A stretch of DNA of 64,000 nt from contig OX465595.1 in NCBI GenBank assembly GCA_950022295.1, forward strand, positions 222,607,770 through 222,671,769, given 5' to 3'. Both the position numbers and the translations under genes were made by a program. Source of the DNA: Bromus sterilis. Lineage: Eukaryota; Streptophyta; Magnoliopsida; Poales; Poaceae. Under the pieces are notes generated by a model, which was not told the DNA's origin, did not search any database, and was given only the letters and a program-made list of their open reading frames with translations. This document shows, one piece after another, positions 44,471-56,298 of the stretch (the first letter of the stretch is position 1; each line of letters opens with the position of its first letter).

Positions 44471-47400
44471 CATACACTAGTGCGCGCGATAGCTATCCAA
44501 ATGGTTTTTGACCCCTATCGCCTATGGGAATCGGAACCGTCGCCTTGATCTCGATTGCAATAGGTGGGGCCTATTCCACACGATAGCTAGAAACCATGGC
44601 CTATGGAATAGGCTGCGCAGACGCACATGATAAATCGAACGTTTGTGTTGACCTTTTCATCGCAAACATTTATCCACGAATTTCCGTCTAAGATTATGAA
44701 CATATAGCATACGTTTAATCCAGAGACTACGTTTGTGTTCTTCAGATGTAAACAAACATTTGTGCAAAAATGCTCGTGTGGCTTGAGATATGAATCCCAA
44801 ACGCCTCTTCTCGATCGAACTGTGTGCTCTTCATTGTACATTACAAACGGTTGTGAATGAAATATGGTGTGTAATTAGAATTAAATCCCAAATGCTCATT
44901 ATGATCAAACTGTGTGAGTTGCACAGAGTCATCAGTGACAAATTTATATGAAAAACGTGTGGAATGTAATACAAAATAAAAAAATTGAGAATATTATGCA
45001 ATAATCAGATCATTTAACGAATGTAATAAAGGCATGTTCATATCAACCATCACACACTGTATATTTCAAAGCCATCGCAATATTTCATAACTTGCACCGC
45101 AATACACATCAAGATTTTACAACTGACATCATAATACATAATTGAGCAATAAATTAGGCATCCAACATCTAAAAACTTTCAACACTAACATAACAAATGA
45201 ACCTCATCTACAAATATTATAAAGTGGAAGGCGAATATTGATGGCGTCATTGACGGGATCGCCAATGGCATGTGGTGTCACAACTCTGCAAAACACAAGA
45301 AAAATTACTACCTCTTTTTCCAAGGTTCTGTTCATAGTGTTAAGATAAGTAGAATAAACTTGCAACTATTTTTTTTGCAGAATGTCACATATGTGGGAGT
45401 ACTGTATCTTACAGTCACAGTGAATTGATCTACAGAATCAATCTTCACACGTATCATCCAGCACTTTGTTGAGCTCAGCTATCAAATTTGGTCCTGCTAC
45501 CTCTCTGGCATAATGGAATTCACAGAAAGATCACCATATTACACCAATTTTCAGACATAACACCACCCTACAACCTGCGACCGAGGCGGATATATGAGCC
45601 AGAGGATGCAAATAATTAACCACAGGGGGTGAGGAAAGAGGCAGCAAATCACCTGGGGGATTTTAGAGAACACAAATTTCTTCATCCTGGTGTCTTAAAC
45701 TTCATGGGTTGTTGGAAGCATGAAGTGCTTTACCTTCAGCAAAATTTCCTTCTATAAAGTTGATATCATTGTGCCAGAATTCTGGCTGCCCATGATCCCC
45801 TCTCAGTGTGTTCCTTGCAAAATAAGAAAACGCATAAGTGACACAAAGAACATATGTAGAAGATGCATTATAAGAACATCATATTTTTGGTTTTGACGAA
45901 AGAAGTAATAGATATGAGGAAGTAAACAACCTCGGGTGGATGATGAATGAGGTAGCAGATCAGCCGAGGGACTTTAAAGAACGAGAATTTCTTCATCCAA
46001 CTGGCTTAAGCTTCATCGGTGGTCGGTAGCATAAAGTGATTTACCATCAGAAAAATTAGCATCATCTGCGAGCATCGTTAGTCAAGTATGACTCCTTCAT
46101 ATAAGTAGAAGGACTAGGTATAGTGTAGCTGTAAATACAAGATTTTTCAACCCATTGAATCCAAAGTTTTGTTCATAAATATAGTTAATCTATTTTGTTG
46201 TAATAAATTTGGTAGACGTAAGCAACATCGTAAATTCACAACATTCGTCAATATTACTCTCGTCCTGGGTACTTTGAGAAGTTATGTGATCACAAAAACA
46301 TATAATGAATGAATCCCACTAAGATGCATTTATAGTGTCTATCTCAACATGCAAGATGTCTACCTCACCAACTATTATAGTCAATCATTTCTGCATGTCA
46401 TCCACTAACAAAACCACACTAGGATACATTTGTGCATACTATTTTAGGCAACCATTTGTCCATGTCACTGATTTATTTACATGCATTTTATACCCTTTCA
46501 ATTTAGATTATAGACTTCCAATAGAAATTTCTGCTGCAGCACACGGGATGTTCTTCTAGTTCAATATATGATGTGATCGTCGATATCATACTGCTCAAAT
46601 TACCGCGCGACAAGAGTAATATTGATGAATGATTGTCAGATACAATGTGGTTTAGTTCTTCAATTTTGTGTTGCAACAAAAGCGAGCATATATATCTACT
46701 GTTAGGACTTTGAAATCAATGGCGAATGGATAAAGCTTTCTTGCACCTATAATCCTACAATATACATCCTTCCACCTGTAAGAATGAGTCTAACTTGACT
46801 CATGATGCAGAGCTAAGCACACCGACATAGAGAGAGGAGGGCTGAACCTCCGCCTGTATGTCACACCTGAGATAGCCACGAACGTCCGGGAATAAGTAAA
46901 CATCTCGGTGTAGCATGGCAGCGGAGTAGTCGGTTTTCTTACTTGATCCGCATATTGCTCTGTTTCGCCCTCCTCTGCAGGAATCAATTTTTTTTAAATC
47001 CTCCCTGGCCTCTTCCATTCCTGCGATCAGGTCAGAAACCGGAGAACAGTTAATCACAACAGATTGCTCAGAGCCCTTTTATTCTTGAAGAATTGCACGA
47101 AATAGAGAGTGAAAATGAACACTATGTTACAGCTCTGACATGACATCACATTGCTCGTGTAAGTGTTATTAAGGAGCATATTACATAGTGGCATTACATT
47201 GCAAAGGGAACCCGAATATAATGAAATAAGCTTAAGCTTGCTAGTTGAACATAGGCATTAGGTAAGCTGAAACGAGCTAATGCTTGTCGTCATCAGAGAT
47301 GATGATGGTCTCTTTCCCCTTGGAAGAGGGCGAGATCTGCACATTGTGGGTGCCCTACTCGTGGCCGGTGTGGTTCACCAACCTGTTGGATCTAGAGTTC

Positions 47401-48217
47401 ATGTAAGCACGAGCACACTAAGAAAACACAGTGTAGGGTTTGTCGTAGGCACTGACGATGCCCGCGAAAAAACACCAAGAGCTGCTACGCAAAGCTGAAA
47501 AACTTGAGGCAACGTTGATGCGCGACGATTTCAAGGTGGCCTCGACGGCCATGTGCTCCTCGAGGATCTTAGGGTCCGTGCGCATAGACGCCACCGCGGC
47601 CTCGTCAGCGAGTGTGGCTGCGATTTTCCTCTCCACGACCAAGTGCTCCCTGAGCTCCAGGCCATGTCACCTGGACCATGGCGAACGGCGGGACCTCCGG
47701 CTTGATGGAAGTGGTGGTGGTGATTTGGATGGGACGTGGCGGGCCGACGATCATGGCATGGGTGTGGACGAAGAGGGTTGTGTTGGATCTTCGGGTGAGA
47801 ACAGGGTAGGGGCGTCGTCGTCGAGGAGGCCGGGGAAATGTGCAGGGCGTGGGGGTGGTTGAACAATAAAGGGGGGGAATGTGTGCTGAAGGGAGAGGCA
47901 AAAGAAGGGGGAGGCTTTGTATTTGCGCGGCTGGCAAATTTTTCGCTATATGCGCGGGTAAAGTGCCGCCAAATAAAATCATCGCAAACGCTTCGATCTT
48001 AATAATTTATTGTGATGATAAAATATCCCAAAATCATCGCAAACGCTTCTATCTTTAATAATTGATTGTGATCATCGCATATCCCAAAATCATCGCAAAA
48101 AATGGAGGAAACTAGCCAATGCATGAAAGACTTTAGTTGATAAATGATTAAATGATGCAACCTTAGCAACAACAAACTAAGAACCAATGCATTGTGAAGT
48201 ATAGTTGCTTAACTCAT
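44471..48217. other. unassigned repeat-rich tract, possibly a degenerate class II element
   Basis: No convincing coding gene. CACTA at 44475-44479 followed by GTGCGCGCGATAGC could be a CACTA-type terminus, and ATCGCAAAC-type motifs recur near both sides (44650-44830 and 47970-48100), as in subterminal repeats. I found no matching TAGTG end or 3-bp duplication. Two diverged ~150-bp copies lie at 45607-45755 and 45919-46068. A short coding-like minus-strand frame (47418-47680, with DPKILEEHMAVEATL) and another at 46800-47057 may be captured gene pieces. Confidence 0.35.
45607..46068. repeat. diverged direct duplication, offset about 312 bp
   Basis: 45607-45755 and 45919-46068 share the order GGTGAGGAAAG/GATGAATGAGG, GCAGCAAATCA/AGCAGATCAGC, TTTCTTCATCC, TTAAACTTCAT/TTAAGCTTCAT and AGTGCTTTACC/AGTGATTTACC. 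Identity by eye is about 75%. Confidence 0.65.
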
Positions 48218-49278
48218 TGTCGGTAACCGAATACCAAGGTACCCTGTTTCCCTAGTTTCCGACTACGCCGCTCGGACAGCCCAAGTGCCACCATGGAGGA
48301 TTCCAACAAGGATATGCCGAAAACGTCGTGGAAGAGTGCCTCGGACCAGCTCCGGGACGCTGGAGTCATCCAGTTGGTTCCCACAGCCCGACAAAGAAGG
48401 CAGTGCATTCAATGCACTAGAAGACAAGCATGCACCGCTGATAGGAGGCAGCTTTTACCTGGCGGGTGCCCTCGCGCGTACTCAGTGCATGCATGCTCCA
48501 ATCATCCCCGCGACGCCATCGGACCTTCCCGAAAGAGCTTGGGACGCCTCGCATCCACAAACATAAGATGACCTCCCTTACTGTAACTGTCAGTGGGACT
48601 GAGGCGAGCCCCTTGCTCTATAAAAGGGAGACACGAACCATATTTGAAGGGGGGGGGGGGGTTGGATCGGTAGAAAAGAGTAAGGAAGAGGAGGAGAAGA
48701 GATGAAGAAGAAAGTCAAGGAGGAGAAACGAAGAGAGGGAACAGAAGAAGAAAGATCCATCCTAGTGAGAAGCCACCACCTCCATGCATCTGCCTCTGGG
48801 TGCATCCACACAAAAGAAGGCAAGGAAGTTCTGCACCGGGACTTCTCGGGAGATCTCCCAAGGATTCCCCTTGACAGTATGAGAAGCTTCCTCAAATAGT
48901 AGGAGAGTTTACTGGGATGTACTGTAGGGTATCTTCTCCTAGAAGATCACCTTGTACTATGCTCTCCATCGCCATCAGGAAAGAAGATCAGACATGCAAG
49001 AGTAGGGCTTTTAGTCTCCGGACGGCCCGAACATGGGTAAACCCCTTGTGTTTGCTCGCATCAGCCCGTTTCCGTTTCGACACCGCAACAACCTTCGTCT
49101 ACATCAAGCAACTGGGAACCCAGCGTGTTCCCCGTATCGCACGGTCTCCGGGTCGTGCCCTCCCGGGAGCGGTCCTTCCAGGAGGTTTTCTCGGGGCAGC
49201 GTCGCCGCTGTTCCCCCTGCTTCTGGCCCGCCGACAGAGTGGCGCTAGAAGGAGGGCGTGGGAAAATCGACCCTGACA
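48218..49278 (+). repeat. solo LTR (1061 bp)
   Basis: Ends are TGTCGGTAAC and CCCTGACA, with a perfect CTCAT duplication at 48213-48217 and 49279-49283. The TATA box TATAAAA is at 48619-48625. Then comes a 13-G run, a purine-rich leader and GTGGCGCTAGAAGGAGGG near the end. There is no internal region or partner LTR. Confidence 0.75.
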
Positions 49279-49283
49279 CTCAT

Positions 49284-49436
49284 TTAATAGTTAATACACT
49301 TAACACCTCACTTAGTACCTTTTCATTGGAAACAGCCTTAAAAGGAGCTAGCATTAACATTAACAATAGACAGTGGCTTTACTACTATCAGTGATTAAAC
49401 AAAGACCACGGCCGGCGGCCAAGGAATCCTGCGGAC
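49284..49436. other. short spacer downstream of the Ala-rich gene
   Basis: AT-rich; probably the 3' flank or UTR of the minus-strand ORF ending at 49437. Nothing else seen. Confidence 0.4.
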
Positions 49437-50324
49437 CTACGCATCGTCGTTGGAGGGGAAATTGACGACTAGTGAGGACGGCATCTCGGTGTCTTCGGCG
49501 TCGGCGTCGGCGTCGGAAACACCCTCGGACGCCGATGGTCCGATGCTGAGGTTGCCTAATCCAACGTGGTCGACCAGTTCATCGTCGCAATGCTCGCAGT
49601 AGTGGCTCCAAAGATCCTTTTGGTGCGCCGTTGCCGATTCTTCCATGACCCATAGGAGGTCTTCCTCCTTCTCCAGCTCACGTTCGTACTCACGCTCAGC
49701 GATTTCGTGGGGAAGGGGAACCATGGCTTCCGTAGAAGCGTCGTCGGAGAGCATCTCGGCGGTCGCTCCGGCCAACACTTCGGACGTGGGGTGCAGACTG
49801 GTGTCCGTGGAGACCGTCCCGATCTGTACGCCAACGGGGTCGATCTGGGCAAGGGCGGTCGCCACGGCGTCGATGGCTGCTCTAGCTGTTATGACACGTG
49901 CATACGACGTCTCGGATGCTGCTGAGACGGTCTGTAATGCTGCCCCCGCCCTCTCCTCAGCCGCCGCCGCCCTGCCGGCAGCCCCCGATGCACTCTCGGC
50001 GGCTGCTCGAGAATGAGCGGAAGCTGCAACCGCCGTCTCAGCTGCTGCTATGGTGGTCTGTAAAGCTGCCGCCGCCCCGTGGTCCGCCGCCGCCGCCCTC
50101 TTAGTGGATGCGGCCGCGCTCTCGGTAGCGGCCATGGCTCTAGCAACTGAGGCGGTCACATCATCCTTCCTGGCGGAACTACTAGGTGGGGACATGGTCG
50201 ATGTGATTGGGGATGAGGCGTTTACGTTGGGGTCTAGTGGGGGTAGAAATGAATCTTCTCCCGGACGCCTTAATACGTCTGAGATGTGCGCGCGCCACGA
50301 TCGGTCAATTGGACCGTCTTGCAT
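49437..50324 (-). CDS. Ala-rich, acidic-tailed protein of unknown family
   Basis: Open for 295 codons from the ATG at 50324; an upstream in-frame GTG at 50333 is not a likely plant start. The N-terminus has a short basic segment (IDRSWRAHISDVLRRPGE). Residues about 55-170 are an Ala-rich helical stretch with irregular repeats (AAAAL, AASA, AAAEE), likely coiled coil. The C-terminal 100 residues are acidic (EREYERELEKEEDL, SDADADAEDTE), with a short His/Cys cluster (HYCEHCDDE). No signal peptide or membrane segment. I recognise no family. It is uninterrupted in a window where almost everything else is broken, which favours a host gene or a recent capture. A ~503-bp tandem array begins about 65 bases upstream. 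5' exons may be missing from this model. Confidence 0.55.
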   Translation of the reverse strand: MQDGPIDRSWRAHISDVLRRPGEDSFLPPLDPNVNASSPITSTMSPPSSSARKDDVTASVARAMAATESAAASTKRAAAADHGAAAALQTTIAAAETAVAASAHSRAAAESASGAAGRAAAAEERAGAALQTVSAASETSYARVITARAAIDAVATALAQIDPVGVQIGTVSTDTSLHPTSEVLAGATAEMLSDDASTEAMVPLPHEIAEREYERELEKEEDLLWVMEESATAHQKDLWSHYCEHCDDELVDHVGLGNLSIGPSASEGVSDADADAEDTEMPSSLVVNFPSNDDA

Positions 50325-50389
50325 ATTTTTCACAACCCCAAGTTTGTATTGATTGTTTTAAAAATAGCTGCCTGGGATGGTTTAGGTCT

Positions 50390-53080
50390 ATATCGTCGCT
50401 TAGATCTTTGAAATGTCATCCCATTCACTGCAAAACCCTTACCAATGCAATGAGGAACCACATGTTGATTTTTCAAACCATTTTCGTGCACTGTTTTAGT
50501 TGTTCGCAATGCTAATCTGAATATTAATCCATTTAATGCCTAGAAATGCACATAATACGATAAAAATAGCAAACTATCCAGCAAAAAATTCATATTGTAG
50601 CACGTGTGATGATTGGGTCTATGGTCACTGCAGAAAAAAACTCAAGGTCAAAAGATGAAGCAAATGAGAACATACATTCGAATACGATTCATTCCATCCT
50701 TGAAGCCACAACTCTTCTTCCGGGATAGTTCGGTTTCTAAAAGGTGTACATCATACAAGATGTACAATCGTATCATATTTTTCCCCCGGCATACTGAAGT
50801 GATATGATGACACCGTGCCAAGTTTCAAACTTTTCAGACCTAATAAACATTTTTTGGAAATTTTAAACGAATGAATGTCGCGTTCACGGTTGGATATCGC
50901 CGCTTAGATCTTTGAAATGAAATCCCATTCGCCGCAAAACACTTACCAATGCACCGAGGAACCACATGTTGATTTTTCAAACCATTTAGTGCACTGTTTT
51001 AGCCGTTCGCAATGCTAATCTGAATTTTAATCCATTTAATGCATAGAAATGCACGTAATACGTTAGAAATAGTAAAACTATCCATCAAAAATTCATATTG
51101 TAGCACATGAGATGGTTAGGTCTATGGTCACTTTAGAAAAAAACTCAAGGTCAAAAGATGAAGCAAATGAGAACATACATTCGAATACGATTCATTCCAT
51201 CCTTGAAACCACGACTCTTCTTCGGGGATAGTTCGGTTTCTAAAGGGTGTACATCATACAAGTTGTACAATCGTATCATATTTTTTCCCCAGCATACTGA
51301 AGTTATATGATGACACCCTGCCAAGTTTCAAATTTTCCAGACCTAATAAAAAACTTCTGGAATTTTTAAACGAATGAATGCCGCGTTCACGGTTGAATAT
51401 CGCCTCTTAGATCTTTGAAATGTCATCCCATTCGCTGCAAAACACTTACCAACGCACTGAGGAACCACATATTGTTTTTTCAAACCATTTTCGTGCGCTC
51501 TTTTAGTCATTCACACTGCTAATCTGAATTTTAATCCGTTTAATGCCTAGAAATGCACGTAATGCGTTAAAATAGCAAGCTATCCAACAAAAAATTCATA
51601 TTATAGCACGTGGGATGGTTTGGTCTATGGTCACTGTAGAAAAAAACTCAAGTTTAAAAGATGAAGCAAATGAGAACATACATTCGAATACAATTCATTC
51701 CACCTTGAAACCACGACTCTTCTTAATGGATAGTTTGATTTCTAAATGGTGTACGTCATACAAGTTGTACACTCGTAACGTATTTTTTTCCCGGCATACT
51801 GAAGTGATATGATGATACTCTGCCAAGTTTCAAATTTTTTAGACCTAATCAAAAAGTTTGGTAATATTAAACGAATGAATGCCACGTTCACGATTGGATA
51901 TTGGCGCTTAGATCTTTGAAATGCCATCCCATTCGCTGCAAAGCATTTACCAATGCACTGAGGAACCACATGTTGATTTTTCAAACCATTTTCATGCATC
52001 GTTTTAGTCGTTCACAATGCTCATCTGAATTTTAATTAATTTAATGCCTAGGAAATGCACGTAATGCGTTATAAATAGCAAACTATCCTGCAAAAAGAAT
52101 CATATTGTAGCACGTGAGATGGTTGGGGTCTATGGTCACTGTAGAAAAAAAACTCAAGGTCAAAAGATGAAGGAAATGAGAACATACATTCGAATACGAT
52201 TCATTCCACCTTGAAACCACGACTCTTCTTCGGGGATAGTTCAGTTTCTAAAGGGTGCACATCATAGTTTTACAATCTTATCATATTTTTCCCCGGCATA
52301 CTCAAGTGATATGATGAAACCCTGCCAAGTTTCAAAATTTTCAGACCTATTAAATTTTTTCTGGAATTTCTAACCGAATGAATGCCGCGTTCACGATTGG
52401 ATATCGCCTCTTAGATCTTTGAAATATCATCACATTCGTTGCAAAACACTTAACAATGCACTGAGGAACCACATGTTCATTTTTCCAACCATTTTCCTGC
52501 ACCGTTTTAGTCGTTCGCAATACTAATCTGAATTTTAATCCATTTAATGCCTAGGAAATGCACGTAATGCATTAAAAATAGGAAACTATCCAGCAAAAAA
52601 TTCATGTTGTAGCACGTGAGATGGTTGGGGTCTATGGTCACTATAGAAAAAACTAGAGGTCAAAAGATGAAGCAAATGAGATCATACATTCGAATATGAT
52701 TCATTCCATCCTTGAAACCACGACTCTTCTTTGGGGATTGTTCGGTTTCTAAAAGATGCACATCATACAAATTGTACAATCGTATCATATTTTTTCTCCG
52801 GCATACTGAAGTGCTATGATGACACCCTGCCAAGTTTCAAAATTTTCAGACCTATTAAAAAATTTATGGAATTTTTAGACGAATGAATGCCATGTTCACG
52901 GTTGGATATCGCCACTTAGATCTTTGAAATATCATCACATTCGTTGCAAAAAACTTACCAATGCACTGACGAACCACATGTTGATTTTTCAAACCATTTT
53001 CGTGCACTATTTTAGTCGTTCGCAATGCTAATCTGAATTTTAATCCATTTAATGCCTAGGAAATGCACATAATGTTTTGC
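50390..53080. repeat. tandem array, period about 503 bp, about 5.3 copies
   Basis: The landmark TTAGATCTTTGAAAT starts at 50400, 50904, 51407, 51908, 52411 and 52916 (spacing 504, 503, 501, 503, 505). Each unit also carries GAGGAACCACAT, TTTTAATCCATTTAATGC, GGTCTATGGTCAC, AAGATGAAG, CGAATACGATTCATTCCA and GGCATACT in the same order. The array is AT-rich with no conserved ORF (small ORFs recur at the same phase, for example near 50613 and 51615). The last unit stops after TAGGAAATGCACATAATG at about 53078. It is not one of the Triticeae satellites I can recall. Confidence 0.93.
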
Positions 53081-53227
53081 AAGGATTACTCTATACTTTG
53101 CATTGCCAACGGTTGTTTTTATTGAATCGGGTGGAATACATTCGAACTGCCTATATGTACTTCGCCAGGAGCGTTATCTTGAAACCCTTCTTTGTTTTAA
53201 TTCCTCCATCTCCAGTGAGCTATTTCC

Positions 53228-53584
53228 ATGTCAAGTGGTTCGGGCGGTGTTGAGAGCCCTCGACGAAACGGGGCCATCTACGGAGGCTCGCCTGATGCTC
53301 GGGCAGCTAGTTCCACTAGGTCGCTATTCATACCCATCAGCGGCGGCGGCGACGACGGCGACTGTGGGGACCGCTCATGGATGGTCTTCCTCCAACTGAG
53401 CGAGCACGTTGCGCCTGCCGCCTCCAAGCTTCGTGCCGCCGAGACGGCTCTCCAAGCCGCCAACGCGATAGTAGCAGGCACTGAAGAGGGCGGAGGATTT
53501 CTCTACATCGAGGCCAAGGCGGCGTACGACCTCGCATACGACAAGTACCAGGCGGCGTCCGAGCAGTTCATCCCCAAGCCGTGA
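53228..53584 (+). CDS. small Ala-rich protein of unknown family
   Basis: 118 codons from ATG at 53228 to TGA at 53582-53584. The first 45 residues are Gly/Ser-rich and acidic (ISGGGDDGDCGDRSW). The rest is a helical Ala-rich domain (LSEHVAPAASKLRAAETALQ, IEAKAAYDLAYDKYQAASEQ). It ends in a clean stop, and AATAAA follows at 53647-53652. It starts about 150 bases after the 503-bp array and diverges from the 49437 ORF. A pyrimidine-rich stretch ending CTCCATCTCCAG just upstream (53199-53215) could be a splice acceptor, so an upstream exon is possible. Function unknown. Confidence 0.5.
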   Translation: MSSGSGGVESPRRNGAIYGGSPDARAASSTRSLFIPISGGGDDGDCGDRSWMVFLQLSEHVAPAASKLRAAETALQAANAIVAGTEEGGGFLYIEAKAAYDLAYDKYQAASEQFIPKP

Positions 53585-53646
53585 GAAGCCGCCGCAGATG
53601 CCCGCCGCATATCGGCCTATGTAGTTTTATGCTAGTTTGTGGAAAA

Positions 53647-53652
53647 AATAAA
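53647..53652 (+). terminator. candidate poly(A) signal
   Basis: AATAAA 63 bases after the stop codon of the 53228 ORF, followed by a T/G-rich stretch. Confidence 0.45.
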
Positions 53653-53928
53653 AATGTAATGGAAGTGGATGATGTAATCCGATGAACTCCAAAGGATGTG
53701 ACGATCTTGTAGTCTGGAACTATCTATAATGTTTATTTTCGAATCTATTCGCCGTCTCAGATCTTTTGCGCGGAACGAATAATGCATGTTATCAATGCAG
53801 ATTTGAGTAGATTTCGCCCCTAATTCCGGCTATCCACCTATAACTACTGCACCTGCCAATGTGAAAATGCTTCATTAGATCCCCCACGCCCACCCCCTCA
53901 CTGCATGCACACGCTCCAACCTGTAAGA

Positions 53929-54446
53929 ATGGCGCCGCCGGTCAGCCCACATTCAGCCGCCCCTCCCGTCGCCGCACCCCCAACCATGGAGGAGCTGTGG
54001 GAGGAGTACGATCGACACCTAGAAGAGATGGTGCCGCCGGAGGTAAAATCCAAGTAGCTGTCGGAGAAGGAGGAGGCGAAGGCGAAGGAAGCCGAGCGCC
54101 AAGGCAGAGTTGCACGCTGGGAGGAAGCACAGTGGCGGAATGCCGTCGAGCGTTCCGTCCGGGTGGAGGAGGAGTCCGTGTTTTTCTAAAAGCAGGCCAA
54201 AGGCGCCAAACGCATCGCCGCCGCATGGAGGTACCAAGCAAAGGTGTACAGTGCCACGGAGAGTGAGATCGACTACGCTCCAACCCAGTCCGATAAGCTT
54301 GTGGCCAAGGAGCGCTTGCGCATTGCTGATTCACATGTCAAGGATGTCGAGGCGGCGGAGGAGGCCCTCGCCCAGAACGTTGGAAGGATGCCATGAAGCA
54401 AGGAGGAGTGGATTAAGAAGAGGCAGCGTAGGATGATGATATTTTA
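53929..54446 (+). pseudogene. broken gene for a charged coiled-coil protein
   Basis: One frame runs from ATG at 53929 with strong coding character: Pro/Ala-rich start, then MEELWEEYDRHLEEMVPPE, a Lys/Glu-rich helix (LSEKEEAKAKEAERQGR, WEEAQWRNAVERSVRVEEE) and AKERLRIADSHVKDVEAAEE. It contains an in-frame TAG (54055-54057) and TAA (54187-54189). A TGA (54394-54396) may be the natural stop, with the frame running on to 54446. The stops are single-base changes in otherwise continuous coding sequence, so the decay is recent. A T-rich stretch ending TTTTTCAG at 54516-54523 could start a further exon. The family is not recognised. Confidence 0.55.
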
Positions 54447-54667
54447 ATTAGTAGTACTGCTAGTAGTAGTAGTATTAGTAGTTAAATAATTTACTTTATG
54501 TTGCATTTGGGTTTCTTTTTCAGGTCTGTAGTAGTTTGTAAGATATTAATAGTGTCGCCCAGGACGAGGACTCAAACGCTTCTGACATGATGGCACCATC
54601 CCACACTACCTTTTTAGCCGCTCTCATCTCATGGAGTACCCGGGTCGCCAGCCGAACTGGTGATGAC
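54447..54667. other. intergenic or intronic sequence left of the gypsy insertion
   Basis: Non-repetitive to the eye. The last part (about 54600-54667) reads on in one frame into 62154-62219 if the gypsy element is removed, which hints at a split exon but is weak. Confidence 0.3.
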
Positions 54668-56298
54668 TGATACACTAGAGAGGATTGCTTCTCGCCCTTC
54701 GTTGGTTACCCCAAGTGGAAGGTAAGATGCGGTGTAGCAGAAAGTTTCCCTCGGTGCAGATACCGAGGTTGACTATCGACCAGTAGGACTCCGGCGATGA
54801 TAACTAGGTGTCAGCGGTGCACCTGACGCGGACCTACACACAACACAATTAACTTTTCTCCCAATGAAGTTTAGAGAGGTTGTCAATCTCTCCGGTCTTG
54901 TTGTTTACAAAGGATAAAAAACACATGATAATGATAATGATAGCAACTGAAAGTAAAAAAGCAAGAAAGTAAACGAGCGCGTAAACATTGATGAGAATAT
55001 GGGCCGGGGTCCCGTGATGTTCACTAGTGATGTCTCTCTCCAAAAAGACGATGATACTGCTATGCGAGGTAAAAAAATTACAGAAAGTAAATTGACAGGA
55101 TTATAAACGCACCGCAATGCTAACTATGCTACAAAAGAAAGGAAGAGGCTCAAAAGCATGGGCAGTACGCCAAAATAAGTAGACCGAAATCCATCTGCAT
55201 CTACTACTAATCATCCACCATGAGATATCTATCCAGAACACCTCGCTGGTATTAAGTTGCGAGCCCCACCAAAATTGTAAACCCAAAGCAATAGACAACT
55301 GCATTAAAAAGAACTTTGCGTAAAGTAAACAATCCTTGTAACCGCGGTTATAAGTAACGTTGTTTTCCCCCTTGTGGCCACAACACATCCCCTAGACTCA
55401 TGTTTCTGTCACTCAAGCGTGTCATCAGGGGGCATGTACCCACAATCGAGCATAACGTTCCCTTTTGGAGTCACTACCTACCACTTGGCCAAAGCAATAA
55501 ATAGCAACGGAGAACATGCAAGAATTACTTCGGAACAAAAATACAAAAGACAAGAACCAATTATATTAATCTATCACAATCTGAACATAATCTCATAATC
55601 CATCAGATCCCATCAAACTCAGCATAGCAAAAGCAGAAAGAATTACATATGTGCCTCGATCATGTAGGGCAGCTCACGAGGCCTAAACCATGAAGAACAA
55701 AGAGGGGAGGAGAACATCACATAGCTACTGATCACGGACCCATGGTCCAAGGTAGACTACTCACGACACATCCGAGAAGCGTCCATGGTGGACGAGAAGC
55801 TCCTGGAGGTCGATCCTACCTCCGCCAGGGTGCCAGGAAGGGTCCTGACGGTGCTCACGATCTTGGAAGCGTTGCGGCGGAACAGAGAAGAATTTGCGAA
55901 ATAGGGTTCTGTCTTCTGAGTTTCCCCGTGACGGAGAATAAATAGGCGAAGGGGGCAGCCAGGGGGACACCAGGGGTCCAGGCGCCCCCCTCGCGCGGCC
56001 AGGCCCCTGGCCGCCTGGGCCCCTGGTGGTGGCCCTCTGGACCCACTTGTGTGCTTCTCGAAGACTCCGTTGCGCTGTTTTTTTAATCCGATTTTCCTGA
56101 ATTTTTGGAGCATTTTCAATATGGGGAAACCTGGAATAGAAAACAGCAGAAAACATGAACTGGCACTGGGGTGCACTGAGTTAGTAGGTTAGTCCAGATA
56201 TGATAAAAAAGTGTATGAAAGTGTATCTAGATCATAGCAATATCACACAAAACATGGATGGAGCGAGCAGAAATTATCGATACGTTTGAGACGTATCA
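54668..56298 (-). repeat. left (3') LTR of the minus-strand gypsy (1631 bp)
   Basis: Plus-strand ends are TGATACACTAG and GAGACGTATCA. Read minus, it has a TATA-like AATAAATAG counterpart near 55937 and a GC-rich leader. Confidence 0.88.

Noticed and set aside
47458..47862. 134-codon plus-strand and 111/125-codon minus-strand ORFs
   Set aside because: The only coding-like signal is a short minus-strand frame (47418-47680), too fragmentary to call a gene.
50390..53080. CRISPR-like or gene-array reading of the tandem repeat
   Set aside because: Units are about 503 bp, fully repetitive without variable spacers, and the genome is plainly a plant nuclear one.
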